This document shows, in pieces, positions 37,123-46,402 of a stretch of DNA of 56,400 nt. Where the stretch lies: assembly GCF_002585305.1 (NCBI RefSeq), contig NZ_NUNF01000025.1, forward strand, positions 1 to 56,400, in the 5' to 3' direction. The position numbers were made by a program, and so were the translations under genes. The notes beneath the pieces are model-generated. The model made no database searches and had not been told where the DNA came from. It saw only the letters and a list, made by a program, of their open reading frames with translations. Every line of letters begins with the position of its first letter. Within the stretch, counting starts at the first letter, position 1. This DNA is from Bacillus sp. AFS037270 (GTDB taxonomy: Bacteria; Bacillota; Bacilli; Bacillales_B; DSM-18226).

Positions 37123-37151
37123 ATTATATAAAATATACTCTAAATTGTCAA
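37123..37151 (-). promoter_or_regulatory. Consensus sigma-A promoter of rplJ-rplL
   Basis: TTGACA (37146-37151), exactly 17 bases, TATAAT (37123-37128): both boxes match consensus perfectly. It begins 12 bases after the rplA stop. Confidence 0.93.
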
Positions 37152-37162
37152 TTGGTAATAAA

Positions 37163-37861
37163 TTACTTCGCTGCAACAGTAGATGGATCTACTTTTACGC
37201 CAGGTCCCATTGTTGAAGATACAGTTACATTCTTCATATAAGTACCCTTTGCAGCTGCAGGTTTAGCTTTAAGCATTGTATCGAAAATAGTGTTGAAGTT
37301 TTCAACAAGCTTTTCGTTTTCGAAAGATGATTTACCGATAGGAACATGAATGTTACCAGACTTATCTACACGGTATTCAACTTTACCTGCTTTAATTTCG
37401 TTGATAGCTCTTGTTACATCAAATGTAACAGTACCAGTCTTAGGGTTTGGCATTAAGCCTTTAGGTCCTAATACACGACCAAGTTTACCAACTTCACCCA
37501 TCATGTCTGGAGTTGCTACGATTACATCAAAATCAAACCAACCTTGTTGGATTTTGTTGATGTATTCAGAATCTCCTACATAATCAGCGCCAGCTGCTTC
37601 TGCTTCTTTCACTTTCTCACCCTTAGCGAATACTAAAACGCGTTGAGTTTTACCAGTTCCGTTAGGAAGCACAACTGCACCACGGATTTGTTGGTCTGCT
37701 TTCTTAGGATCTACACCTAAACGGAAAGCCACTTCAAGAGTTGCATCAAATTTAGTGAAGTTTGTTTTCTTAGCAAGATCAATTGCTTCTGCAATTGGGT
37801 ATGCTTTTAAGCGATCTACAAGCTTTGAAGCTTCTAAATACTTTTTACCTTTTTTAGCCAT
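37163..37861 (-). CDS. rplA: 50S ribosomal protein L1
   Basis: 232-residue L1, starting [16 protein letters not shown], with the [15 protein letters not shown] signature. It forms the L1 stalk that moves E-site tRNA. The 180-base spacer after rplK contains a hairpin (37979-38007), so rplA is less tightly linked to rplK than usual. Confidence 0.98.
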   Translation of the reverse strand: MAKKGKKYLEASKLVDRLKAYPIAEAIDLAKKTNFTKFDATLEVAFRLGVDPKKADQQIRGAVVLPNGTGKTQRVLVFAKGEKVKEAEAAGADYVGDSEYINKIQQGWFDFDVIVATPDMMGEVGKLGRVLGPKGLMPNPKTGTVTFDVTRAINEIKAGKVEYRVDKSGNIHVPIGKSSFENEKLVENFNTIFDTMLKAKPAAAKGTYMKNVTVSSTMGPGVKVDPSTVAAK

Positions 37862-37978
37862 TTTTATTTCCTCCTAGATTGTGGTTTTAGCGAATTATTC
37901 TCCCACGCCGAAAAGCCGAGGCACTACTTATAATCATCCTATGACTTTAAAGCTAGTGCAACTGCTAGACAGAACAAA

Positions 37979-38007
37979 GGTTGCGAGTATATTAAAATAT
38001 CGCAACC
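37979..38007 (-). other. Hairpin between rplK and rplA
   Basis: GGTTGCGA (37979-37986) pairs with TCGCAACC (38000-38007). On the - strand it is followed by TTTGTTCTG, so it may act as a weak terminator or as a control site for the distal gene. Confidence 0.6.
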
Positions 38008-38041
38008 CCCTCATTTTACCTTTGTGCTTCAGTAACATGGA

Positions 38042-38467
38042 TTAGTCTTCGATAACGATACCCATGCTGCGTGCAGTACCTTCAACCATGCGCATTGCTG
38101 CTTCAACGCTAGCTGCGTTAAGGTCAGGCATCTTTTGTTCCGCAATCTCGCGTACTTTATCACGCTTTACTGTTGCTACTTTATTACGGTTAGGCTCACC
38201 TGAACCAGACTGAATTCCAGCTGCTACTTTTAAAAGAACGGCAGCAGGAGGAGTTTTCGTAATAAATGTAAATGAACGGTCTTCAAATACCGTAATTTCA
38301 ACAGGAATGATTAATCCAGCTTGATCTGCTGTACGAGCGTTAAATTCCTTACAGAATCCCATGATATTAACACCTGCTTGACCTAGTGCAGGACCAACCG
38401 GTGGCGCTGGGTTTGCTTTACCAGCAGGAATTTGTAATTTAACGACTTTAATTACTTTTTTAGCCAC
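38042..38467 (-). CDS. rplK: 50S ribosomal protein L11
   Basis: 141-residue L11, starting with GTG at 38465-38467 (reads [23 protein letters not shown]), with AGGAGGTG 6 to 7 bases upstream. L11 forms the thiostrepton-binding GTPase centre; the Pro-rich N-terminal helix is intact. Confidence 0.97.
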   Translation of the reverse strand: MAKKVIKVVKLQIPAGKANPAPPVGPALGQAGVNIMGFCKEFNARTADQAGLIIPVEITVFEDRSFTFITKTPPAAVLLKVAAGIQSGSGEPNRNKVATVKRDKVREIAEQKMPDLNAASVEAAMRMVEGTARSMGIVIED

Positions 38468-38606
38468 GAGACACACCTCCTTAAAGTCCGTGATGTGGTA
38501 ATAGGGACCTTTTGACCCCTCCCACTCATCATATGTCTTTATATATTAATCATAAAGAACTTAAAACATTAGTCTTGTCTCACAACGAGACATACTGACC
38601 TATGAA

Positions 38607-38635
38607 ATAGTAACACTTTTTTTAAATGATTTCAA
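38607..38635 (-). promoter_or_regulatory. Sigma-A promoter of rplK-rplA
   Basis: TTGAAA (38630-38635), 17-base spacer ending in TGT, TACTAT (38607-38612). The leader to rplK is about 130 bases and contains GTCTC/GAGAC and GGGACC/GGTCCC-type hairpins that could bind a ribosomal protein. Confidence 0.82.
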
Positions 38636-38713
38636 GTTTTTTTACAATAACAGATTATTTTCTTTTAAAATATATATATATATTCCTCGAAACTCCACAG
38701 GGCGTTTCCGCTT

Positions 38714-39247
38714 TTATAATTTTTCAATCTGTGTAAAATCAAGTTCTACTGGGGTATCACGGCCGAACATATTAACAAGCACCTTAAGTTTTGCTCGGTC
38801 CTTGTCCATTTCTTCAACAGATCCAGTAAAGTTTGCAAAAGGACCTTCCTTAACGCGAACCGTTTCCCCAATTTCATAATCAATATCCACACGTTTTTCT
38901 TCCACACCCATACGCTTAAGTAATACGGTTACTTCTTCAGGCAGTAACGGTGTTGGTTTGGATCCTGAACCCGCTGAGCCGACAAATCCCGTTACGCCGG
39001 GAGTATTACGGACAACATACCAGGAATCATCTGTCATCACTAGTTCAACTAATACATAACCAGGGAACACCTTCCGTTTAACAACCTTCTTTTTGCCGTT
39101 TTTAATTTCTGTTTCTTCTTCTTCAGGTACAACGACACGGAATATCTTATCTGCCATGCCCATTGATTCAACCCTTTTTTCTAAGTTTGCTTTTACCTTA
39201 TTTTCATAACCAGAGTAAGTATGAACAACGTACCAATTCTTTTCCAT
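38714..39247 (-). CDS. nusG: Transcription elongation and termination factor NusG
   Basis: 177 residues: NGN domain (1-about 110) that binds RNA polymerase, then a KOW domain (KEGPFANFTGSVEEMDKDRAKLKVLVNMFGR). The ATG at 39245-39247 gives the standard MEKNWYVVHTYSGYE start, yet the only good Shine-Dalgarno sequence, GAGGGAGG, is 23 bases upstream, separated by a small GAGGGAC/GTCCTC stem. A terminator separates it from secE. Confidence 0.97.
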   Translation of the reverse strand: MEKNWYVVHTYSGYENKVKANLEKRVESMGMADKIFRVVVPEEEETEIKNGKKKVVKRKVFPGYVLVELVMTDDSWYVVRNTPGVTGFVGSAGSGSKPTPLLPEEVTVLLKRMGVEEKRVDIDYEIGETVRVKEGPFANFTGSVEEMDKDRAKLKVLVNMFGRDTPVELDFTQIEKL

Positions 39248-39352
39248 TTAAGAGGACTAGTTCGTCCGTCCCTCCCTCAATTTTGTGGAAATTTTAGTGC
39301 CTATTTCCTGCGTCTAACGACTCTAAACCGAACGCTTCCGCTTTTTTAGACA

Positions 39353-39380
39353 AATTAAAAAACCCGTTTATACGGGTTTT
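39353..39380 (-). terminator. Intrinsic terminator between secE and nusG
   Basis: AAAACCCG (39359-39366) pairs perfectly with CGGGTTTT (39373-39380), loop of six, followed by TTAATTTG on the - strand. It lies about 50 bases after the secE stop. Confidence 0.85.
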
Positions 39381-39429
39381 AGATAAAACTTCCTTTATTA
39401 GTTTCCATTATACCATGAATGATGGCTAT

Positions 39430-39612
39430 TTATTCAAGAATTAAACGAATCAATTTTGAGATTCCTAAATCTAGAACAGCAAAGAACGCTGCGAAAAAGA
39501 CTACTGTTGTTAAAACAGTAACAGTTGAACGAATCAATTCCCCACGCTTAGGCCAGCTGACTTTTCTCATTTCACGGAATATATCACTGAAGAATTTCGT
39601 TATGCGCTGCAT
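39430..39612 (-). CDS. secE: Preprotein translocase subunit SecE
   Basis: 60 residues with an amphipathic N-terminal helix (EMRKVSWPKRGELIRST, the conserved SecE signature) and one membrane segment (about 34-56). It clamps SecY, encoded at 11415-12710. The ribosome site is only GGGGG, weaker than in neighbouring genes. It follows rpmG by 54 bases. Confidence 0.96.
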   Translation of the reverse strand: MQRITKFFSDIFREMRKVSWPKRGELIRSTVTVLTTVVFFAAFFAVLDLGISKLIRLILE

Positions 39613-39666
39613 TATTTCGTAACCCCCAACAATCTTAAGTAAGCAATGCTAGTATCTATATCTATC

Positions 39667-39813
39667 TTATTTTGTTTCACGATGGATAGTATGGGTCGCA
39701 CAAGTCTTACAAAATTTTTTAAGTTCTAAACGTTTTGTTTGTGTTTCTGTGCCGGCTGTCGAATAATTTCGTGAGCCGCATTCCACACAAGCTAAGATGA
39801 CTTTTTTGCTCAT
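39667..39813 (-). CDS. rpmG: 50S ribosomal protein L33 (zinc-binding form)
   Basis: 48-residue L33 read from the sequence: starts [17 protein letters not shown] and ends TIHRETK. The CVEC and CKTC pairs make a zinc ribbon. It is in the same place as rpmGB of B. subtilis, first in the rpmG-secE unit. Confidence 0.95.
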   Translation of the reverse strand: MSKKVILACVECGSRNYSTAGTETQTKRLELKKFCKTCATHTIHRETK

Positions 39814-39851
39814 TTTCGTTCACCTATCTGTTCTTCTTGTGTATCACTAAA

Positions 39852-39880
39852 AATGTAACATGACCCCTATTTAATGTCAA
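39852..39880 (-). promoter_or_regulatory. Sigma-A promoter of rpmG-secE
   Basis: TTGACA (39875-39880), 17-base spacer ending in TGT, TACATT (39852-39857). Confidence 0.85.
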
Positions 39881-39929
39881 TAACTCCTAAAATGGATTAA
39901 TAATATTGGCAAATAATAGATTTTTTATC

Positions 39930-40580
39930 CTACAAAGAAAATTCTCGGATTTCCAGATACCGTTCTAGTTTTCGCTTTACCCGCTGCAGAGCATTATCAA
40001 TGGATTTCACATGGCGATTTAGTTCTTCCGATATTTCCTGATACGATTGGCCATCTAAATAAAGTGCCAATACCTTTCGTTCTAGGTCACTTAATAATTC
40101 AGTCATTTTTACTTCTATATGGTCGAATTCCTCTTGATTAATGATTAATTCTTCCGGATCCAGCACCTTGGTACCTGATAAAACATCCATTAATGTGCGG
40201 TCAGATTCTTCATCATAAATGGGCTTGTCCAATGATACATACGAGTTTAACGGAATATGCTTTTGCCGTGTTGCTGTTTTAATCGCCGTGATAATTTGGC
40301 GGGTAATACATAGTTCAGCAAACGCTTTAAAAGAAGTCAGCTTGTCCTCGCGAAAGTCACGAATCGCCTTATATAAGCCGATCATTCCTTCCTGAACAAT
40401 ATCTTCTTTATCTGCTCCAATTAAAAAATAGGATCTTGCTTTTGCACGCACAAAATTACGATACTTGTGAATTAAATAATCCAATGCTTCACTCTCACCT
40501 TGGTGTACCAAGTCAACAATTTCCTCGTCTTCCATTGCGAAAAAATGTTCGTTAATCTTTGTTCCGAAGTCCGTATTCAA
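39930..40580 (-). CDS. sigH: RNA polymerase sigma-H factor
   Basis: 216 residues. Sigma region 2 (ALDYLIHKYRNFVRAKARSYFLIGADKEDIVQEGMIGLYKAIRDF) and region 4 (LDGQSYQEISEELNRHVKSIDNALQRVKRKL) are complete. It directs transition-state and early sporulation genes, supporting a spore-forming host. I chose the TTG at 40578-40580, 7 bases after GGAGGGG; an ATG nine codons earlier has no ribosome site. Confidence 0.96.
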   Translation of the reverse strand: MNTDFGTKINEHFFAMEDEEIVDLVHQGESEALDYLIHKYRNFVRAKARSYFLIGADKEDIVQEGMIGLYKAIRDFREDKLTSFKAFAELCITRQIITAIKTATRQKHIPLNSYVSLDKPIYDEESDRTLMDVLSGTKVLDPEELIINQEEFDHIEVKMTELLSDLERKVLALYLDGQSYQEISEELNRHVKSIDNALQRVKRKLERYLEIREFSL

Positions 40581-40617
40581 AGTAGATCCCCTCCACCGAA
40601 CATGCATACATATTATT

Positions 40618-40646
40618 AGTATACATTAGAAAAATTTTGAAGTCGA
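40618..40646 (-). promoter_or_regulatory. Candidate promoter of sigH
   Basis: TCGACT (40641-40646), 17-base spacer, TATACT (40618-40623). In B. subtilis sigH has its own sigma-A promoter at this place, repressed by AbrB. Confidence 0.6.
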
Positions 40647-40650
40647 GAGC

Positions 40651-41160
40651 TCATTTTTTGTCTCTGCGCCATTTTTCAAAAATTTCTGCCATTTCATCAC
40701 TAATCGATATTTTGGAGACGGGTTTTTTCTCTTGGATCTTTTTCACTTTCTTTTCTATTCCTTTTTCAACGGAGGACATTTCAATCAACAATTCACGTGC
40801 GGACTTTCTTAATGCCCCTTGCCCAAATATCGCCCATTGCTCCGTAAAATCGGAGGTCGCCACGTGGATTTGTGTTCTTCGATTGCTTAAGCTAATCGCC
40901 ATTTTTTCGATCCGCTCGTCCGCCGTTTCATTTTCCTTTGTAAAGATAACCTCTACCTTATGATTTTTATATTTTTTCTCTATTCCTTGGACATAGTAGG
41001 CATCAAAAACAACAATTACACGATAACCAGAGTAGGCTTGATATTCGGCCATTTTTTCGATCAGTCGATCCCTTGCTGCCGGCAGGTCCCGATCCTTCAG
41101 TGCTTTTAGTTCTGGCCATGCTCCTATAATGTTATATCCATCGACAAGCAGGATGTCCAT
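40651..41160 (-). CDS. rae1: Ribosome-dependent mRNA endonuclease Rae1 (YacP, NYN domain)
   Basis: 169 residues with a PIN-like NYN nuclease domain: LLVDGYNIIGAWPEL at the start, VIVVFDAYYV, and ATSDFTEQW supply the acidic residues. B. subtilis Rae1 cleaves mRNA in the ribosomal A site. It follows rlmB by 3 bases and has a weak ribosome site (GGCAGGTAG). Confidence 0.92.
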   Translation of the reverse strand: MDILLVDGYNIIGAWPELKALKDRDLPAARDRLIEKMAEYQAYSGYRVIVVFDAYYVQGIEKKYKNHKVEVIFTKENETADERIEKMAISLSNRRTQIHVATSDFTEQWAIFGQGALRKSARELLIEMSSVEKGIEKKVKKIQEKKPVSKISISDEMAEIFEKWRRDKK

Positions 41161-41163
41161 ATA

Positions 41164-41907
41164 CTACCTGCCGAGTGGATGACGTTTGCGATATACCTCA
41201 TACATGAGCAGGGATGCAGCAACAGACGCATTCAGCGAAGTTACTTTTCCAGCCATTGGCAGATGGATGAGAAAATCACATTTTTCACTAATTAACCTTC
41301 CCATTCCTTTCCCTTCACTGCCAATCACTAAGCCAAGCGGTAGTGTCCCATCCATTTGGCGGTAATCTTCTTTTCCCTTCGCATCTGTTCCAGTAATCCA
41401 TACGCCCCGTTCTTTCAATTCATCGATCGTACGTGCCATATTCGTTACCCGTACCACTGGTATATATTCAATTGCACCTGTTGAAGCCTTTGCAACAGTT
41501 GCGGTTAATCCGACCGCTCTGCGTTTTGGAATAATAATACCATGTGCTCCGACAGCATCCGCGGTTCTCATAATAGAACCTAGGTTATGGGGATCTTCTA
41601 TTTCATCCAGCAGTAAAAAAAACGGTGCTTCATTTTTCTTCTCTGCCGCAGCAAACAAATCATCTATTTCTGCATATTGGTAAGCTGCCACATAGGCAAG
41701 CACACCTTGATGATTTTCTTCCGATATTTGGTCTAATTTTTTCTTTGGAACAAATTGCACCAGGACATTAGCTTCTTTGGCTAATTGCGTAATCTGCTGC
41801 ATTTGACCTCTTTGTGAGCCTTCAGCAATTAATATTTTGTTAATATCCCTTTCTGATTTAAGTGCTTCAATCACCGGGTTTTTTCCAACGATGTATTCTT
41901 GACTCAT
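41164..41907 (-). CDS. rlmB: 23S rRNA (guanosine-2'-O-)-methyltransferase RlmB
   Basis: 247 residues: N-terminal L30e-like RNA-binding domain (1-75) and a SPOUT knot domain with [20 protein letters not shown] and [22 protein letters not shown]. It is TrmH/RlmB-like and most likely methylates G2251-equivalent. Its ATG overlaps the mrnC stop by 4 bases (ATGA). Confidence 0.94.
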   Translation of the reverse strand: MSQEYIVGKNPVIEALKSERDINKILIAEGSQRGQMQQITQLAKEANVLVQFVPKKKLDQISEENHQGVLAYVAAYQYAEIDDLFAAAEKKNEAPFFLLLDEIEDPHNLGSIMRTADAVGAHGIIIPKRRAVGLTATVAKASTGAIEYIPVVRVTNMARTIDELKERGVWITGTDAKGKEDYRQMDGTLPLGLVIGSEGKGMGRLISEKCDFLIHLPMAGKVTSLNASVAASLLMYEVYRKRHPLGR

Positions 41908-42326
41908 ATTGACACGCCCCCTTTCTCATCCACATATTTAAACGCCGTCTCAACAAGCTCTTCTAATCGTTCTAATCTTCCTTCTAAAAATAAATAGCCC
42001 ATTAACGCTTCAAACGCGGTGCTATATCGATAGGTTTGGACATCTGTATTTTTAGGGACTGTTCCTGATTTTGCATTTCTGCCGCGCATGACAACAGCTG
42101 TTTCCTCCTCATTCAAGAGCTTCTCATCCATCATTTGAAAGAGTATTTGGCACTGTGCCTTTGCTGATACGTATCGCGTCGCAAGCCGGTGCAATTGATT
42201 GGGCCTTACCTTGCCACTATACAGGAGATGCCGTCTTACATAAGATTCAAAAACGGCATCTCCCATATAAGCAAGGGCAAGACTATTCAATTGTTTGGCA
42301 TCGACATTATTCTCATAGTCAAGCAT
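41904..42326 (-). CDS. mrnC: Mini-ribonuclease III
   Basis: 140-residue RNase III catalytic domain without a double-stranded RNA binding domain. The motif [17 protein letters not shown] holds the catalytic acidic residues, and [12 protein letters not shown] the second set. It matures the ends of 23S rRNA. It starts 3 bases after cysS, with its ribosome site in the end of that gene. Confidence 0.95.
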   Translation of the reverse strand: MLDYENNVDAKQLNSLALAYMGDAVFESYVRRHLLYSGKVRPNQLHRLATRYVSAKAQCQILFQMMDEKLLNEEETAVVMRGRNAKSGTVPKNTDVQTYRYSTAFEALMGYLFLEGRLERLEELVETAFKYVDEKGGVSI

Positions 42327-42329
42327 GTA

Positions 42330-43727
42330 TTAGCCTCTTTTCCACCTTGTACCTTGCGGTGTGTCCTCTAAAATAATATTCATTTCTTTTAATTGATCGC
42401 GAATTTGATCTGACAATTGGAAATTTCGGTCTCTCCGTGCCTGATTCCGCTTTTCAATCAGCGCATCAATTTCTTCATCTAGCATTTCTTCACTTTCAAG
42501 CGTTAATCCTAATACCCCGAATAACTCTTCAAATTTATTGGTAAAAGCCTCAATCACTTCAACAGCCGTATTTTTTTCTAGGAGATAATAATTTGCCAGT
42601 TTAGATAGTTCAAATAGGACCGAAATGGCTAAAGCTGTATTAAAATCATCATCCATCGCCTCAATAAATTGTTCATGCAAGACAGTCAGCTTATCCAGCC
42701 ACTCTTGATTATGGTCAGTTAAATCAGTACTTGCCTCTTTCCGATGGTTTAAATTTTGATAAGAGGTTGTTAATCGTTCAAACGCAGCCTTTGTACTTTC
42801 TAATAATTCTTCACTGTAGTTAATAGGATTCCGATAATGGACTGACAGCATAAAGAACCGCAATACTTGTGGATTATGTCTTTTGATAATGTCATGGACA
42901 AGGACAAAGTTCCCAAGTGACTTTGACATTTTTTCGTTATCGATATTAATATAACCATTATGCATCCAGTACCTAGAGAATAATTTACCGGAAAGAGCTT
43001 CTGATTGAGCAATTTCATTTTCATGATGCGGGAACGTTAAATCCTGTCCGCCTGCATGGATATCAATTGTCTCACCCAGGTACTTCTTAGCCATTGCTGA
43101 GCATTCAATATGCCAGCCTGGACGTCCTAGTCCCCAAGGGCTTTCCCAATAGATTTCCCCTTCTTTAGCCGCTTTCCAAAGGGCAAAGTCTAAGTCGTCT
43201 TCTTTCCTATCACCGACCTCGATTCTAGCACCCACTTGGAGGTCATCAATCGATTGATGTGAAAGTTTTCCGTATTCATCAAAGCTTCTGGTACGGAAAT
43301 ATACATCCCCTTCTGATTCATAAGCAAAGCCCTTATCTACTAACCGGCTGATGAAATCGATAATGATGTCCATATTCTCCATTACGCGAGGATGTACATC
43401 CGCCTTTTGGCAGCCTAATGCTGAGACATCCTCAAAGTAGGCATCGATAAAACGATTTGCAATGGTCGGAACATCCTCCCCAAGCTGATTAGCTGCGCGA
43501 ATTAATTTATCATCGACGTCTGTAAAGTTTGAAACATATTTCACATCAAAGCCTCGGTATTCCAAGTATCGCCGTACCGTATCAAAAACGATGGCCGGAC
43601 GGGCATTTCCTATATGAATATAATTATAGACAGTTGGACCGCAGACATACATTTTTACCTTTCCTTCTTCCAGTGGAACGAAGGTTTCTTTTTTTCTAGA
43701 TAATGTATTATATATTTGAATGGCCAT
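42330..43727 (-). CDS. cysS: Cysteinyl-tRNA synthetase
   Basis: 465-residue class I synthetase. HIGH-type motif YIHIGNARP near residue 35, zinc ligands (Cys28, [14 protein letters not shown]) and KMSKS ([10 protein letters not shown]) are present. The start MAIQIYNTL at 43725-43727 lies inside the end of cysE (20-base overlap), so the two are translated together; an ATG six codons upstream is less likely. Expression should be controlled by the T-box before cysE. Confidence 0.97.
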   Translation of the reverse strand: MAIQIYNTLSRKKETFVPLEEGKVKMYVCGPTVYNYIHIGNARPAIVFDTVRRYLEYRGFDVKYVSNFTDVDDKLIRAANQLGEDVPTIANRFIDAYFEDVSALGCQKADVHPRVMENMDIIIDFISRLVDKGFAYESEGDVYFRTRSFDEYGKLSHQSIDDLQVGARIEVGDRKEDDLDFALWKAAKEGEIYWESPWGLGRPGWHIECSAMAKKYLGETIDIHAGGQDLTFPHHENEIAQSEALSGKLFSRYWMHNGYINIDNEKMSKSLGNFVLVHDIIKRHNPQVLRFFMLSVHYRNPINYSEELLESTKAAFERLTTSYQNLNHRKEASTDLTDHNQEWLDKLTVLHEQFIEAMDDDFNTALAISVLFELSKLANYYLLEKNTAVEVIEAFTNKFEELFGVLGLTLESEEMLDEEIDALIEKRNQARRDRNFQLSDQIRDQLKEMNIILEDTPQGTRWKRG

Positions 43728-44382
43728 TGACTTTTGTCCTTTCATTTCTTAATTCTTGAAGCTCTTGTCTTAACAGATATACTTCACTTTCCATCTCACG
43801 AATGCGGTCAGCTATTGGATCAGGAAGATCACAATGATTTAAATCTTTTACTTTTGGTATCCGGATGCCATCTTGAATGACTACCCTTCCAGGTATCCCC
43901 ACTACGGTTGAGTTGGGCGGTACTTCTTTTAATACAACCGAACCGCCGCCAATTTTAGAATTTTCACCAATTGTAATGGCGCCCAGCACCTTCGCACCGG
44001 TTGATATAAGGACATTATCCTTAATGGTCGGATGGCGTTTTCCCTTTTCTTTCCCTGTCCCGCCAAGTGTAACACCTTGGTATATAGTTACATTATCCCC
44101 AATTTCACAGGTTTCCCCTATGACAACTCCCATACCATGGTCAATAAAAAATTTCCTGCCTATTTTTGCCCCAGGATGAATTTCGATTCCGGTAAAGAAA
44201 CGGCTTGCTTGTGAAATTACACGTGCAGGGAAATATAATTTTCGCTTGAAGAGTGCATGTGCAATCCGATGTGCCCAAATGGCATGTAAACCTGAATATG
44301 TCAAAACAACTTCTAAAGTGCTCCGCGCCGCAGGATCTTGTTCAAAAACAACCTCAATGTCCTCCCTCATCTTTTTGAACAT
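43708..44382 (-). CDS. cysE: Serine O-acetyltransferase
   Basis: 224 residues from the ATG at 44380-44382 (GGGGGAAG upstream); longer frames run into the T-box leader. It makes O-acetylserine, the precursor of cysteine. The left-handed beta-helix of hexapeptide repeats includes [31 protein letters not shown] with the catalytic Asp-His pair. Pairing with cysS under one T-box links cysteine synthesis to its tRNA charging. Confidence 0.97.
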   Translation of the reverse strand: MFKKMREDIEVVFEQDPAARSTLEVVLTYSGLHAIWAHRIAHALFKRKLYFPARVISQASRFFTGIEIHPGAKIGRKFFIDHGMGVVIGETCEIGDNVTIYQGVTLGGTGKEKGKRHPTIKDNVLISTGAKVLGAITIGENSKIGGGSVVLKEVPPNSTVVGIPGRVVIQDGIRIPKVKDLNHCDLPDPIADRIREMESEVYLLRQELQELRNERTKVNGHSNI

Positions 44383-44700
44383 CGCTCTTCCCCCTTTGTT
44401 TTTATATATAAAAAGCGCCCCTGTCGCAATCGACAGAGACGCATAATACGTGGTTCCACTCTGATTAGGCCTCCCCAAGCTAACTCCCAATTTGATAGGA
44501 ATTCTAGCAAAACAAAACCTCACTCTACTTGTTAACGGATTGCTCCGCCCAAATCTACTCGAGTTGACTCCTTTCGAAATGGGGCTCAGAGGTGCATTTC
44601 AAAAAATGGGAGGCTTAAACCACTTTCAGCCGGTGATGGTTCTCTCTTAAAAGCATCATTTTTTTACTTTTCCTCTTCTTCGCTTTGGCTTATATTATTA
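44383..44700 (-). promoter_or_regulatory. T-box riboswitch, cysteine-specific, before cysE-cysS
   Basis: The T-box sequence with TGGAACCACG (on the - strand of 44449-44460) forms the antiterminator bulge. The terminator hairpin (44415-44442, stem around GCG..CTGTCG with CGACAG..CGC) is followed by TTTTTATATA. Stem I spans about 44560-44690 and contains GAAATGCACC, giving UGC (Cys) as specifier codon. Uncharged cysteine tRNA should allow readthrough, as known for B. subtilis cysES. Confidence 0.88.
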
Positions 44701-44702
44701 GG

Positions 44703-44732
44703 ATTCTAACATTAGACCTCGATAACTGTCCA
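44703..44732 (-). promoter_or_regulatory. Candidate promoter of the T-box-cysE-cysS transcript
   Basis: TGGACA (44727-44732), 18-base spacer ending in TGT, TAGAAT (44703-44708), an extended -10. The -35 box lies in the outer end of a dispersed repeat (44713-44762). Confidence 0.5.
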
Positions 44733-44762
44733 GCTCCAGGCCCAGCGGGTGCTTCCGCTTTT
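44713..44762. repeat. Dispersed hairpin-repeat copy between gltX and the T-box
   Basis: On the + strand it reads TGTCCAGCTCCAGGCCCAGC, a short middle, then GGTGCTTCCGCTTTTCT (ends at 44763). It shares AGCTCCAG and GCTTCCGCTTTTCT with the copy before gltX, but the hairpin core is shortened and imperfect. Confidence 0.7.
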
Positions 44763-44799
44763 CTTGTTTCTTTTACTATATTACATTTTCTTTATCTTG

Positions 44800-46257
44800 T
44801 TAACTAATAATTTTATTAATTCTGTTTTGAACTTTAGCTTTCCCCAATAATTCAATTGCCTGTGGCAGGTCTGGCCCATGTGTTTGACCTGTAACAGCCG
44901 CACGAATCGGCATAAACAGATTTTTCCCCTTTTGACCGGTGGATTTTTGGACGGCCTTCATTGCTGCTTTGATTCCATCTGCGCGGAAGCTGTCAAGTTG
45001 GTCAAGTTCATGAGAAAATGCCCTTAAAACTTCAGGGACCGTTTCACCCGTTAAGACTTCCTTCGCATCTTGTTCATAGACTGCATCATCCTGGAAGAAC
45101 ATATCAGACAATTCTACGATTTCAGCACCAAAGCTCATTTTTTCCTGTAAAAGAGCAACTAGACTTCGAGCCCATTGATGTTCCTCATCTGTTAGACTTT
45201 CACTAAGGCGGCCTGCTTTAATTAGGTGCGGCAAAGCAAGCTCCAAGGCGCGATCAACCTCAATTTTTTTCATGTATTGATTGTTCATCCATGTTAGCTT
45301 TTGCTGGTCAAATAATGCCGGTGATTTTGAGAGACGATTCGCATCAAAAATCTCGATGAATTCCTCTTTAGAGTATAGTTCCTCTTCACCAGCAGGTGAC
45401 CACCCCAAAAGCGTAATAAAATTAAATAATGCTTCCGGAAGATATCCTAGTTCCTCATATTGTTCAATAAATTGAATAATCGACTCATCACGCTTACTTA
45501 ATTTTTTCCGACTTTCATTTACAATGAGGGTCATATGTCCAAAAACAGGAGGCTCCCAGCCTAGTGCATCATAAACCATTAACTGTTTTGGCGTATTTGA
45601 AATATGGTCATCACCACGGAGTACATGACTGATTTCCATTAGGTGATCATCGATAGCAACCGCAAAGTTATAGGTTGGGGTTCCATCCTTTTTCACAATG
45701 ACCCAGTCACCCATACCTTCAGATTCGAACGAAACAGCCCCTTTGACCATATCGTCAAATGTATAGGTTTTACCTTCTGGTACAGCAATCCGAAGACTTG
45801 GCTGTCTGCCTTCTGCTTGTAATTGACGGCGCTGCTCTTCTGTTAAGTGGCGGCATTTACCAGAATAGTGAGGAGTTTCGCCTCTCTCGGTTTGAGCTTC
45901 ACGTTCTGCTTCAAGCTCTTCTTCCGTACAGTAACATTTATACGCATGGCCGGTTTCTAATAGCTGATTATAATAAGTTTCATAAATATCATTTCTTTCT
46001 GATTGGCGGTAAGGACCGTATTCGCCGCCGACATCAACGCTTTCATCCCAATCCATTCCGAGCCATTTTAAATATTTTAATTGGCTTTCTTCACCACCGG
46101 CGATATTGCGTTTCTTATCGGTATCCTCTATCCGGATAATAAATTTACCACCTTTATTCCGAGCAAATAAATAATTAAATAGTGCAGTACGGGCGTTTCC
46201 AATATGTAAATGTCCCGTTGGACTTGGAGCATACCTTACACGAACTTGGTTTGACAT
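44800..46257 (-). CDS. gltX: Glutamyl-tRNA synthetase
   Basis: 485-residue class I synthetase. HIGH motif in [18 protein letters not shown], zinc-region Cys ([11 protein letters not shown]) and KLSKRDESI as KMSKS variant are intact. Bacillus GltX also charges tRNA-Gln with Glu for later amidation. Its 5' leader contains a dispersed hairpin repeat that ends about 10 bases before the ribosome site (GGAGGCAGC). Confidence 0.97.
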   Translation of the reverse strand: MSNQVRVRYAPSPTGHLHIGNARTALFNYLFARNKGGKFIIRIEDTDKKRNIAGGEESQLKYLKWLGMDWDESVDVGGEYGPYRQSERNDIYETYYNQLLETGHAYKCYCTEEELEAEREAQTERGETPHYSGKCRHLTEEQRRQLQAEGRQPSLRIAVPEGKTYTFDDMVKGAVSFESEGMGDWVIVKKDGTPTYNFAVAIDDHLMEISHVLRGDDHISNTPKQLMVYDALGWEPPVFGHMTLIVNESRKKLSKRDESIIQFIEQYEELGYLPEALFNFITLLGWSPAGEEELYSKEEFIEIFDANRLSKSPALFDQQKLTWMNNQYMKKIEVDRALELALPHLIKAGRLSESLTDEEHQWARSLVALLQEKMSFGAEIVELSDMFFQDDAVYEQDAKEVLTGETVPEVLRAFSHELDQLDSFRADGIKAAMKAVQKSTGQKGKNLFMPIRAAVTGQTHGPDLPQAIELLGKAKVQNRINKIIS

Positions 46258-46276
46258 AATAATGCTGCCTCCATTT

Positions 46277-46336
46277 AGAAAAGCGGAAGCGCCTTGCTCA
46301 GGGGCTTAAGACCTCGAGCCCCTAGGCGCTGGAGCT
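46277..46336. repeat. Dispersed hairpin repeat in the gltX leader
   Basis: A complete copy: AGAAAAGCGGA, then arms AGCGCCT (46288-46294) and AGGCGCT (46324-46330) outside, AGGGGCT (46300-46306) and AGCCCCT (46317-46323) inside. Together they give a two-part, 14-base-pair hairpin with a 5-base bulge on one side. Outer ends match those at 31338, 44713 and, for one arm, 55-75. Confidence 0.85.
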
Positions 46337-46402
46337 ATTCCATTTTTCTATATATAATAATTTACCGATTTATTTTACCACTGTGTTTTGTATCTATAAA
46401 GT

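Noticed and set aside
44383..44523. N-terminal extension of cysE by 47 codons
   Set aside because: The extension would translate the T-box antiterminator and terminator; the ATG at 44380-44382 has a good ribosome site and the family N-terminus.
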